Shown piece after piece: positions 12,486 to 22,801 of a stretch of DNA of 64,000 nt. The notes under the pieces were generated by a model. The model saw only the letters and a list, made by a program, of their open reading frames with translations, was not told the DNA's origin and searched no databases. Made by a program: the position numbers and the translations under genes. How positions within the stretch are numbered: position 1 is the first letter of the stretch; each line of letters opens with the position of its first letter. The DNA comes from Gymnopilus junonius (Eukaryota; Basidiomycota; Agaricomycetes; Agaricales; Galerinaceae), in NCBI GenBank assembly GCA_015501075.1, contig JADNYJ010000009.1, forward strand, positions 124,001-188,000, written 5' to 3'.

Positions 12486-12851
12486 GGATGGTCAAGTACT
12501 TGATGCATCGGTCTTATTTATTGTAAATAATTGGACTCTGCTTGCGATCGTCTTGAAGACAGTGATGGGTTGTAGATGCTTCAATGAGATCTATGTCTTC
12601 CAATTCATCCTTCATGATTTTAGAGCATGGTCTCGCTATTCATATGCTTGTCACGTTGTCACATCATTTAACCACTGACAATTTCGAGTTTGAACGGCAT
12701 TGTACTTTAACTTCCCTCTGTCCGTGCTCGGCCCCAACATTTTTGGAAGCGATGGACACCAAACTGTGTAACTATTGTTCCTCCCCAGTATAACGTGGGA
12801 ACAGCACGTGGAAAGTCAGGAAAAGTCGACAACGCCAATTGTCCTTTGCCA
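12486..12851. other. Intergenic, presumed promoter of the Crinkler-like gene
   Basis: 366 bp between the monooxygenase stop and the header ATG. No separate gene was seen. The first 50 bases are shared with the duplicated fragment at 16398-16545. Confidence 0.4.
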
Positions 12852-14233
12852 ATGTCCAACTCTTTGGTAAGGCTCAATTGTTGGATTTGGGGCGACAGCC
12901 CCTATCACACCTTCGCGGTCGAGATTGAGACGGCCAAAACTGTTGGTGACCTCAAGCATGCCATCAAGACCCAGGATCTCGCGTTACTCCGCAACCACGC
13001 TGCTCCCGACCTCACTCTCATTCATGTCTCGAAATCTGTAGATGATCTTTATGCATCTGAGACGAATCCAGAACGGCTTGACATTGATCTATCTCGACCG
13101 TTACGGCCTACCTCAAGGTTATCGTCAATCTTCAGGGAGAACAACGTTAAGGATGATTATCTTCAAATTGTTGTACAGGCACCTGGTATGTCACAACAAT
13201 CTGCCTTCTCAAAATGCCTTTAATGTATTTCAAAGTTACCTCGCTCAACTGCCTAGTTCTTGGTGATGACCTAAAGGACGCGTTCACGGTCAAGATCGAC
13301 AAGAATGACAATGTCAGCACCCTTAAGTGCACCATCAAGGAGGAGAAGACGGTGATGCTCCGTAACATCGAAGCCAGCCAACTCTGCCTCTTTGCGGTAT
13401 CGATATACGCGGACGACGATCTGGGCGAAAAAGTTCAGCAGGCCACGGCCAGCCGCGAGCCGTTGGGACCCCCCCTCCTGCCATTGTCAGAGGTGTTCCC
13501 AGGCGTTGAAAAAGGGCATCTGCACGTCATTGTTCAAGTCCCTACTGATGGTGAGCTAATCTAATATGTTTTGCTCAGAACTGACTATCTCATCGACGTC
13601 GTTCAGGGAATCGTACTACAAAGGACGAAGAAGAGGAAAAGAGAGATAATATAAATGCTTTGCATAAGAGTACGGCCCATTCTCTTTCTTTCCTGCTAGT
13701 CATCCCTTGAACAATGTCGTTAACAGGGTTTAATAATGTTATTTCCCGCATACTGAAAGCGACGGCCCCTGCTGAATCGGCCAAATCCTCGACATATACA
13801 AAGTCCCAAATTGATTACTCGATCTATGATGGCCGCTATAAAGCAAATAAGCCGAGAACGAGCGTTGCACCTCCAATTCACCTGTTTCATCCTGTTTTCG
13901 GACATTTCTTGGACGATATCAAAAGGAACGATGCTATTCCAGATGACACGATTCGTCTCACTACGGAGTATATGAAAGCTGCATCAGCTATCTATGCAAA
14001 TGAGAATGAACGCCGGAACGCACTGACACCACTTCTTTCCAAGATTCTTGGTGTCGACATACAGACGATTGTGAATGAAGACAAGACGATCCCAGACGGC
14101 ATGACGGACCTTAAATTAGGGGAACATTTTGAAAATATCCTAATTTATCTCACGGAACACAAGAATGAAATCGGAGAAGGGAATTCAGCCTCGGCAGCGC
14201 AAGGTGGCTTGTCACAAGGCCGTAGTTGGGCCC

Positions 14234-14242
14234 AGCCCAGGG
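14234..14242. repeat. Left 9-bp target-site duplication (AGCCCAGGG)
   Basis: Identical to 15126-15134 on the other side of the MULE-like element. Confidence 0.9.
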
Positions 14243-15125
14243 CAGGCTCCTAAAACCAGCCTCTAGTATCGCTCGCAAGAGCTTCACCTGAGAGCAGGAC
14301 GCAGTGTTGCATCAGAGAAATACAAATATTTTGACATACAAACAAATGTACAAACAAACCTAAGAGCTCAAGCTCGCGATATAGAGGCTGGCATTTTATA
14401 GATTCACGTGATCTGCGTGGGCAACCATCAAGGTTTTTTTTATGGCAGGAGGCCGCCGATATTGATGCTCGCATGCTCGAAGGCACGGAGAACATCATCA
14501 ACTGCAGAGCGACAAGGGAGAGGCATTGTGGGCTGTTAATCCAATAATTCTTTCAAGTATTAAGTTCCTTCCCCTGTATTTATGCAAATTAGGTGTGAGT
14601 TTTCTTTAATAATGTGTCTACCATTACTGGTTACCATAATTCTAGTATGAATGAGCAGGAGAGCCATATTTTTGCATACAATTAGGTGAACCCATTCACT
14701 TGCACTCATTACAATAACACCATGGGAAGGTTACCTTGCATGTTTCTCACTTATTCAAGTGGCATAATTGCTAATTGTGCCAATTGTATTTATCTTTAAC
14801 TGTTTGAACAGGCGGCATGGCTAAATTGACATGAGGAAAGGGGTTTACCTCCTAATTGTAGTGGACAAGGGGGGAAATTCAGCAGTTCCAAATTGGGCAT
14901 GGTTCTGGTGACGCGCCTGCGCGTCACACTGTAAAAACAGCCTTGACATTGCCCACGCAGATCACGTGAATCTATAAAATGCCAGCCTCTATATCGCGAG
15001 CTTGAGCCCTTAGCTTTGTTTGTACATCAAAATATTTGACCGTGTTTGCTCTCTGATGAAACACATGCGTCCGCTCTCAGATGAAGCTCTTGCGAGCGAT
15101 ACTAGAGGCTGGTTTTAGGAGCCTG
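14243..15125. mobile_element. MULE-like non-autonomous element, long TIRs, 9-bp TSD
   Basis: 883 bp. The ends CAGGCTCCTAAAACC and its complement begin inverted repeats of about 180-190 bp (14243-14433 and 14941-15125) with a few mismatches and small indels. The same 9 bases, AGCCCAGGG, flank the element at 14234-14242 and 15126-15134. Long TIRs and a 9-bp duplication are typical of Mutator-like elements. The roughly 500-bp core has no ORF of note, so it must move with help. Its left end supplies the TAA that now closes the upstream Crinkler reading frame at 14251. Confidence 0.88.
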
Positions 15126-15134
15126 AGCCCAGGG
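15126..15134. repeat. Right 9-bp target-site duplication (AGCCCAGGG)
   Basis: Identical to 14234-14242. The next bases, GTAAAC, look like the original splice donor of the Crinkler gene. Confidence 0.9.
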
Positions 15135-16397
15135 TAAACTTTCATCATGATTGTATGTCGTTCTTAGTACTTACCGTCGGTTTCTTAGTTCAAAAAGTAT
15201 CGGAATTCCACTAATTGTCCAACATTCGTCATGGCCACTGCCGGTCCTTGGTTTGTCATCCTTGGCGCCGTCATTACGGACGGCGTGATTGTCCAGCGTC
15301 TGACGGATTACGTTTGGGTTGGATTGGACTCTGTCATGAATGAACCTCATATAACCCGTGTTGCGAGAATTCTCTTTGCTCTGAAGACAGGCCTTGAGAC
15401 TCTTCGCAAATATTATGAAGCGGTGCAACCGAGCGGTAGCGCCTCGCCTGTTGACTCTCGTTACTTCCCTTCATTCACTGAATACCCTGGTCCTGATAAT
15501 CAACCTGTTCATTTCAAGTATGTCGGTTTTTTGGAAGACACTCCTGACTGCACTACTCTTCACGCACGGACGGACACGCAACCGGCTAAGGACATTGTTG
15601 TCAAATTTGTCGACCGTTATGGGAGAGGGCACACCGCCTGCTTGCAGACGCAAAGGATAATCTGGCTCCAAAAGTTCATCATTGCGGACCCTTGCATGTC
15701 AAGGACGATGACCCGTCATATGGATCTCTTTCTATGGTCGTGATGGACTACGTTGAAGGCAAGACGCTGAATAAGTTAAAGACCAAAATGGACGAAAAGA
15801 CTAAAACAATAGTGCGATCTAAAGTTAAACGTGCCCTCAAGTTGCTGCACAATAGCGGAATGGTATTTGGTGATCTCCGTCCTCCGAATGTTATGGTTAC
15901 GAAGGAACTGGATGTGAAACTGATTGATTTTAACTGGGCTGGAGAGCAAGGGCAGACTAAATACCCTTATCTGATATCGCCCGGTATTCCTTGGGCGGAG
16001 GGTGTTCAGGCATTGGGTACCATTGAACCCAAACATGACCTGGAAATGTTGGATAAACTATTCTACTGATAATAAACCAAACATGTCATTTACTGTGGAA
16101 CTAATGCCATCCCCTCAGTATGAGGTCTTCCTCTTGTCCAACAAATAAAAATGCTCAAACTGAGAGTGTACGCACGACCATGGGCTGTGCTTCGCTGGCA
16201 GCAACGAGCAGCAACGCTCGCATCCCCCGTCGCTTTACTTTTATACTCTCTCACATTATCGTTACTTCTATCGTCATTAATCGTTGCGCACCTTGTATAG
16301 TATGTTTTTGAATCATTCCCCATTGGTGAGTTGGAAAAATTGTTTCAGGTGATGAAAGATTGGGTTGAAGATCTTCGCAGCATTTTTTTCTCTTCGT

Positions 16398-16550
16398 CAA
16401 TGCGCAGGCTACCACGCAGGCATCGTTGGTGATAATTCGACCAGATGGCGTAGTTGGAGCCCGTGTTCTTGGGGTATCTGGGATCGAGCAGTATTTCATA
16501 AGGATTTTTTGCTTGAGGCTGGTCAAGTACTTGATGTGTCGGCCTTAAGT
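16398..16550 (+). pseudogene. Fragment of the monooxygenase 3' end (duplicate of 12370-12525)
   Basis: About 130 bases match the last codons and 3' flank of the monooxygenase ending at 12485, including the residues IIRPDGVVGARVLGVSGIE and the downstream GGTCAAGTACTTGATG. The fragment has lost its frame and stop. It lies in the same orientation on the far side of the Crinkler gene, so the two pieces form direct repeats around it. It is a relic of a tandem paralogue or a segmental duplication. Confidence 0.85.
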
Positions 16551-17298
16551 GTCGAGACTATAGCTAAGATGCAATAGAACTTAAGTATTTAGCATAAAAT
16601 GAGCTTTGTTTATTTTTTATTCTCTTTCAAATTTTGATGACTGTTTCTGTTTCCTTTGTTGTCCGTTTGGGTGTCTGGATTGGAGGATATATTCTCAGGT
16701 TGACACTGTAACTGCAATAGATCTTGTACCCATACCTAGTTCAATGTCTGACTTGTCGACTTGTCATGAGTCTATTTTTAGATGATATTATGTGAGCACC
16801 TTGTCTTCGAGATTGCCTCGAAACTTAAGCCTTGCTTGAACAAGCAAGCTGTCATACACCTTGGAATGCTTATCATTTCCTATAAGCATTATTCCACCAT
16901 CTTATTTCCATACCTTCTGTCATTTTTTAACCGATACATTGAACTTTGGTTTGACAAAGTTGGCCCTCAAAAGTTGGTGCGGAAGTTTTTCTTTTCTTCA
17001 CAGAGATCATGCACTGACTTGGGCAATGGGCATGAATTATCGCACCAATATCGATTCTCAACAGAGGGCTCTGATTAGTTGCATACTGCATCATAAAAAG
17101 CATGGTGTCTTCCCATCATCTTTTGGAAACCTTGAATGAACCCTTGAATTTTGACGACAATCTCAATACCCTCAGGTGCCACTCTGTCGACCAGAATGAA
17201 CCTTGTAGTATTTGTACAGAGGTCATAAGCTTGGAAACTCAAATTTCTCATGCTGCTGACCTCCTGAAGTTTCTTCTTGAAAAGAGGCAGACTACTAG
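16551..17298. other. Unassigned DNA
   Basis: About 750 bp with short ORFs only. Nothing recognisable. Confidence 0.4.
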
Positions 17299-17590
17299 TA
17301 CTGTACTAAACCGACTGACTCTTCGGTCATGCATCACAAAGTCGGCTGAAGAGAAGAAATTTCCCTATTTGTCACGTGTCACCAAGGGCTCCGAAGAGGG
17401 TGACAGGCCAAAAAAAAAATAGAACAGCCAAAAACAGCCCCAAAAATGGTAAAAAAACCAAAAATTTCTCCCCCCAGATGAAGAGTTTTGTCTCTTCATC
17501 ACACGTCCCAGGCACCCTCGAAGAGCCGAAGAGATGGTCGAAATGTGTCATGCATCACCAGGCTGAAGAGTTGGTCAGTTTGGTACAGTA
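17299..17590. mobile_element. MITE with TACTGTAC termini, copy 1
   Basis: About 290 bp, starting TACTGTACTAAACCGACT and ending in the rough complement (TTTGGTACAGTA). A second copy lies at 51620-51879. The ends and a possible TA target suggest a Tc1/mariner-type non-autonomous element, but no transposase was seen. The two copies differ mainly at CpG positions. Confidence 0.75.
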
Positions 17591-17595
17591 TCTTG

Positions 17596-17748
17596 TAGGG
17601 TTGCCAAAGTTCAGTTCAGTTCAGTTCTTTGGCCAATTTTCTGAACTGAGAACTGAACTTCCCAGTTCAGTTCAGTTCTCAGTTTGAACTGGTTCAAACT
17701 GTTCTGAACTGGCAATGGCCAAAACATAAAATTTCCTTTCATCTGAGG
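17596..17748. mobile_element. hAT-type MITE, left end only
   Basis: Starts TAGGGTTGCC and matches the first ~150 bp of the complete MITE at 50584-51156, including repeated GTTCAGTTCAGTTC motifs. It stops exactly where the LTR at 17749 begins; the missing right part is not found after the partner LTR at 39441. Confidence 0.8.
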
Positions 17749-18222
17749 TGTTAAATTCTCGATGGTCTAAATGAAGGGAAGGCAGAGGGGATCCACGTCA
17801 GAGCTACGTCAGAGTATGTCGGTGTCAGAGTTGGTCTTAGCATAATGTATGTAGATGTAGGGTTGAGACTTCAGCTTCAATGTGTGTGTTGCACTCCGTT
17901 GTCTGGATGTTGTCTCAAATTTCAGAGCCAGATCGGAATGAGAGAGCAGAGTAGAGAGTGTGGATTGATTAATGAACAATATATGAACTAAGGTACCTAA
18001 TAATAGTTCTAAGGTTTTTATACTACAGAGGAAACTAAGCAGAGACTGTATGTGTACTAGTGAGCAGGCAGACATGTAAGTTATTCTGCACTACTTGGAG
18101 TTGTCTAGCTACGTGTAATCTAAGTGTCTATGTGTTCCAGAACTTGTAGTATTTCGAGGAGATCATGAGGTCAGAGTTCATATAGTCAGAGATCAGAGTT
18201 GGTCAGAGGCGTGTATATAACA
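17749..18222 (-). repeat. LTR of Gypsy family A, copy 1 (3' LTR)
   Basis: About 474 bp with TGTTA...TAACA ends, matching 38967-39441 over its length and 46996-47332 in part. The purine-rich tract beside it (minus strand, complement of 18223-18236) marks it as the 3' LTR of a minus-strand element. Confidence 0.88.
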
Positions 18223-18350
18223 GTATTTCCCCCTTAGGCTGAACCTTGAGGCCTGTGCATGGGAATGGTCACGTGCTGGTTGGTTTTGGTTGTTTGAAAT
18301 TTTTGTTTGGTCCTCTCTCAATATTGTCATTCTACCTCCCCCCCGTTGAT

Positions 18351-19370
18351 ATGTCGCACACCAATTCTGACTCAGAGGATTCAAGGACCTCAAAGCACAA
18401 GAGCAGAAACTCACGCTCCAGTGGGAGGAGCTTATCGGAAGCGAGAACGGATGGAGCAGAAGCGATGGGAGGCAGAGGAGCATGCAGAGGCAGAACGGGT
18501 GGCAGAAGAAGCACAGAAGGCAGCCGAGGTGGAGGAGGCAGCGGAGGCAGAGTGGAGAAAACTGTGAAGGGGAAGAAGAAGGTGCAGCCAAAGGAGAAGG
18601 TGGTCGCGAGAGTGTGGGAGTCGGCCAGAGTGTATGAGGCAGTGGTTGGAGTCACCTGCATTCGGTGCGTGCAGGTAGGGGCGAAGTGCCTATGGCCAAG
18701 GTAAGTCCCAGTTTTTATTTTTCTTTGTTATGATTTAATTATTGACTTGTGATTTTTTTTTAGGGAGGGTACCAGCAAGGCAGCATCATGCAAGTGCTGC
18801 CAAGTGCAGTGCAAGGGTTGCAAATTGGCGAGGAGCTGCGAGGTCGGAGGGTCAGGCGGAGTCAGAGGTATGACCAGCCAAGGCGATGGGGGCAGCAAAG
18901 CCCAAGTCCAAGATGACAGTAGAGGCACAGAAAGGGCTGGGTATCGAGCACATCATCAATACCTGAGGGAGATCCGGGACTTGTTGGAAGACATGTCCTG
19001 GATTCAAGATCCCCCATATGCACTGTGGAGCCAGTGCATTAGAGTATGTACCATCAGACCAGGAGGGAATTGACAGAGGCAGAGTACTTGAATGAGAGGT
19101 ATGAGAGGGTCTGGCAGCCTTAGATGCAGGGAAGAAGTTGAGGTGGATAAGTTGGAGGAGGAGGTAGTTGGAGCAGTGATGGGTGAACAGGAGGAGGAGA
19201 GGTCGATGCAGAAATAGGAGTGAGAGCGAGGGAGAGGTTAGGGTGTTGAAGAGGAAAAGGGATGAGTCATCAGATTCGGAGGAGGAAATGAGGAGAGGAT
19301 GAGGATGATGGAGGATTAGAAGGAATGAGGATGTATGAGGTGCCAGCAAAGCAGTCATCAGTAGATAGTA
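18351..19370 (+). pseudogene. Antisense ORF of Gypsy family A: coiled coil plus Cys cluster, copy 1
   Basis: Runs opposite to the element's gag-pol, between the 3' LTR and the chromodomain end of pol. It starts MSHTNSDSEDSRTSKHKSRN, then has a Glu/Ala/Arg coiled coil (EEHAEAERVAEEAQKAAE), a Lys-rich stretch, and a cysteine motif CIRCVQVGAKC. An intron of about 60 bp (GTAAGT at 18703, TTTAG before GGAGGG) is followed by CKCCQVQCKGCKLARSC. The two Cys groups resemble fungal zinc clusters. An acidic tail (YLNERYERV, EEERS) follows. Small frameshifts break this copy near 18430, 18560 and in the acidic tail. The same intron is conserved in the copy at 45780-46376. Function unknown; DNA or RNA binding is only a guess. 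Confidence 0.65.
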
Positions 19371-19559
19371 ATTTTGTAGAGTTTTTTTTTTTTTCTTTTT
19401 TTTCTATATACTTGTTTTTCTTGTTAATGATGTTTTTGGTGAATCGTAAGCTAAGTGAGAGATGAAAGGGTCCGGTTTGTCAGGGTAAGCGGAGTGAAAG
19501 TCGAGATGAGGTCAGGTGCATGTTCAAGTTCAGTAGCTGGGAGCCAGGATTGTTCTTCA
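19371..19559. other. Convergent 3' ends inside Gypsy A
   Basis: A T-tract of more than 10 bases followed by the spacer between the antisense ORF and the chromodomain end of pol. The same stretch in copy 3 (43500-43600) is the source of the patch in the LTR at 47134-47194. Confidence 0.55.
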
Positions 19560-20962
19560 TCAGTGCCTTCATAACCTAACCAGCGAACCAAGTACAATAG
19601 CTTGCACTTGCATCATTGATCAAGCTTGGAGTCGAGGACTTCAGTGATTTCATATTCATTTGCCTTTGACTTCAACAGGCAGAGGGGAGATTGAGTCTGA
19701 TTCGAATATCATTCAGAGTAAATGGTTCCAGCATAGAAATGTGGTAAATGGGGTGAACACCGTGCATGGAGTCAGGAAGTTGTAAAGTAAAAGAGTGTGT
19801 GCCAGCTTTGGCGATGATATCAAAAGGACTGTAATATTTTTCGGAGAGTTTCTTGGAGGGACGCGTGGTGCAGAAGAACTTTGCTTTCACGAATGCTTGC
19901 TGTCTGACTTGGAAGTTGGGGGGCGGAGTGCGTCGGAGGTCAGCAGAGACTTGATAATGCTTTTGTGATTCAGCGATAGCATTCTTGAGTTCTTTGTGTA
20001 ATTCATCTAGATCAACAACAAAATTGTGAGTGCAAGCAGAGGCGAGGTCATGTTCGGGGTGGATAGCCATGTTAGGGTGGTAACCTTTATTAGCAAAAAA
20101 TGGTGAAATGCCAGTAGTAGCACTAGGAGCATTGTTGTAAGCAAACTCTGCAAGAGGTAATAGACTTGACCAATTATCTTGCTGATAGTTGCAATAAATT
20201 CAGAGGTATTGCTCTAGTGTCTGATTAGTGCATTCAGTCTGTCCATCGCCTTCAGGATGGTATCCGGCAGTGAAATGGAGTTTCATGTTGAGTGCTTTTC
20301 CTAAGGATCAGAAGAAGTGGGAGACGAATTCAGGTCCACAGTCAGAGGTGACGTGTTTGGGGATGCCATGCTTGGAGAACACATGAATGATGAAAAGCAT
20401 GGCGAGGTCTTCAGAGGTGCAAGCAGAGGTGGTCGGAATGAATATAGCTTGCTTAGTGAGTCAGTCAACAATGACTAGGATCACGTCATGTCCATTGGAT
20501 GTTGGAAGGATTTCGATAAAGTCCATTGATATTGAATTCCAGGGACGTTCAGGGATCGGGAGCTGTTTGAGCAATCCATAGGGTTTGTGTCATTGAGGTT
20601 TGGAATGCATACATGTCGTACATGATTTGCAATACTTCTTTATGAAGTCTCGTAGTCCAGGCCAGGTGTATTCATGAAGGATAAGACTAGTCATCTTATT
20701 TTGTCCAGGGTGTCCGGCGAGGATATGATCATGCTTGTGTCAGAGGACGTGGAGTCAGAGGTCAGATGCATCAGGAACATAGATGCATGATTCATGATGG
20801 AGGTAACCATCTGGATCAAGGGACCAGTGTGGTTTTGGTTCCTTCATGTGAGCAAGGTAAACCAGGTCAGAGGGTAGCACAGTGAGGATGTCATGTCAGA
20901 GTAGGTCAGAGTCCATGAGGGATACTGCATGGAGGGTGGGTTCAAAGAGTTGGGTGGCATGG
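19560..20962 (-). pseudogene. Gypsy family A pol, integrase and chromodomain part, copy 1
   Basis: The minus strand encodes the integrase C-terminal region (19672-20070: AFVKAKFFCTTRPSKKLSEK, HPIYHISMLEPF) and, further upstream, pieces of the integrase core related to copy 3 at 44062-44703. At 19560-19670 it encodes a chromodomain (IKYEI..VLDSKLDQ, LVRWLGYEG), so family A is a chromovirus. Many frameshifts and stops are present, including TGA where arginine CGA is expected in the chromodomain. The sequence breaks at 20962, where the LTR of element B starts. Confidence 0.8.
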
Positions 20963-22298
20963 TGATGAGACCGTTACATGGTTATGTGTGAAAATGGGCC
21001 ATCCCCATTATTTTGGCCATCTCTATAAATTAATATAGGTTGTTGACAGCCTTCCCGAGCTTAGACATCCCAAATATACTCGAGAAAACCACATTTAAAA
21101 CATTAAAAAGCTTAATATCAGAAGATATAATGATTATGATAACCTAGTAATCATTAATCATTTATTATAAGATACAGAAGTGAATTACTACAGTCCTTAC
21201 ACACTAGTAGGGGCCTCGAGTTATTTAAAATTAATACCAAGGGAGCGCAGAGATGCGCACAGACAATGGGAACAGCCTTTGACCCAATATAGAAATGCGG
21301 AACAGCAGACTAAACAAGTCAATTACTCCAAAGTGGTGTAATCTATTTTTACCATCTGGAGGAATGTAACCGGAGATGAAATGATCCACGATGATCGACA
21401 TCAGAGTGGGTGCTATTTTTGGTAATATGAAGATGCAAAGCAAGGATGCTCGTCCCCTTGCGCTACCTCATAGAACTAATAAGTATACACCTATCCTAGA
21501 CATATTAGCCATCCCCTGAGGGCTCAGACAAAATCCTCTGTGAGGTAGATAAAATATTAAAGATGCATAATGTACCGGCTGTTGCAAGATCGCAACAGCA
21601 GGAATATTAATCCGATAAAATGCCTTAAATGGCAATGAGTTAAATATTCAGTGCTTGATGAATATGCCCTGCCAATGGCATAATTCCCTTCACTCCAAAG
21701 CGGACCAATGATGAGATAATTAATTACACAGCGCTTATCAAATTAGCTTAGTAAGACACCCAGAAAAATAGTATAAAAACCCAGTAGAATTAGTGTAGAA
21801 AAGCAAGCAGACAGCACCCCTCGAGTCGTAGCAATACAATTGAGCATCTGGCTTCTAAACTAGATAATAGAAAGACATTTGATTGATATAAAAGCACAGA
21901 AAGCTTCAGACAAACTAAGAATTGAGCTCAGAATAGAGATAAATTAAGCAAAGGCTTTATTATACAAGTCAGGACCTAGTTGAGTAGTTGGGAGTAGACA
22001 GAGCGTCACTCAGCTACAAAAGTATGAAGTCTTTCAGTCCAAAAGCATAGCCAGAGTCTAGTTTTATCTCAAGAAGAGAATATTCAAGTTTAGAGAAGTT
22101 CTAAGACAGAAAGTCAATTAAAGCGATCCTTTATCCAAAGAGTCCCTACAATTCATTGTAAACCCATAAAAGCGAACTTAATTAAAAGACATTGATACTT
22201 AACACTCCCCAGAACTTACACAAGTCAAGGTTATTTGTTGGGTTAAATAAAAGCGATCTATTTTGTTTTTCATACCTTCAAACTACCTAAACTTATCA
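20963..22298 (+). repeat. 5' LTR of Gypsy B
   Basis: About 1336 bp, TGATGAGACC...CTTATCA, nearly identical to 37536-38866. Differences are transitions and homopolymer-length changes. Confidence 0.92.
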
Positions 22299-22300
22299 TC

Positions 22301-22318
22301 TGGAGCCACTGTGAGGGG
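22301..22318 (+). promoter_or_regulatory. Primer-binding site of Gypsy B
   Basis: TGGAGCCACTGTGAGGGG lies two bases after the LTR and begins with TGG, the complement of a tRNA CCA end. The tRNA could not be named. Confidence 0.6.
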
Positions 22319-22432
22319 GGTGAAGTTTCAGTCTCTAGATAAATTATTATTCGCACTTTTAAGTTAAAGGAATGATGGCATCTTCTCAAAGATCCAAAAT
22401 TCCTAGATTAACTAAAAATTCTCTACATGCTG

Positions 22433-22801
22433 TGAAGAGAGCAATAAAACTCAGAGTCAGACACGTAGTGACGACGACTGAGGTATGTATTATCTACCTG
22501 AAGAGAGCAATAAAACTAGGTAGATAGTATAAGTAAATAATGTGAGGTGTAGTATAATTAAGGGCTCACCTCAGAGTCAGACACGTAGTGATGATGACTG
22601 AGGGAGCCCTGTACTCTACGGAAAGGTTTGTCCGTGATCGAACGGGTGGCTGAATAAACTGTACAGTACCACCCAGAAGAGAAAACGGAAGTAAAAGAGT
22701 AGTGGTAGCCAGTACCGAAAAGGGACAGACACGAATAAGGAAAGTGGAAATACGAAACCTAAATATAGTAAGCACCTGGGCATGAGTCATCTATCTCAAC
22801 A
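22433..22801 (-). repeat. Copia 3' LTR
   Basis: 369 bp. It differs from 27272-27641 by nine substitutions and one single-base indel. Confidence 0.93.

Larger units (their letters stand above)
12852..16069 (+). pseudogene. Crinkler (CRN)-like gene: two header domains plus kinase domain, split by a transposon
   Basis: CRN proteins have a ubiquitin-like header and a variable C-terminal effector domain; fungal members occur in free-living and symbiotic basidiomycetes. The start at 12852 gives header 1 (LNCWIWGD...DLKHAIK, ending LQIVVQAPG). Intron 13186-13235 leads to header 2 (LNCLVLGDD...STLKCTIKEE, ending LHVIVQVPT). Exon 13607-13669 is Asp/Glu/Lys-rich; intron 13670-13726 follows. Exon 13727 onward carries a helical linker until the mobile element enters at 14243. 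Coding resumes near 15190 (MATAGPWFVILGAVITDG). The kinase part has a lysine in DIVVKFVDRYG, MVVMDYVEGKTL, GMVFGDLRPPNVMV (catalytic Asp present, HRD-like motif changed) and KLIDFNW in place of DFG. A one-base frameshift lies near 15628. It is probably non-functional now. Confidence 0.8.

Noticed and set aside
18332..18661. Pro/Ser-rich ORFs on the minus strand opposite the coiled-coil region
   Set aside because: Shadow frames of the Glu/Lys-rich antisense ORF; composition follows from the complement.
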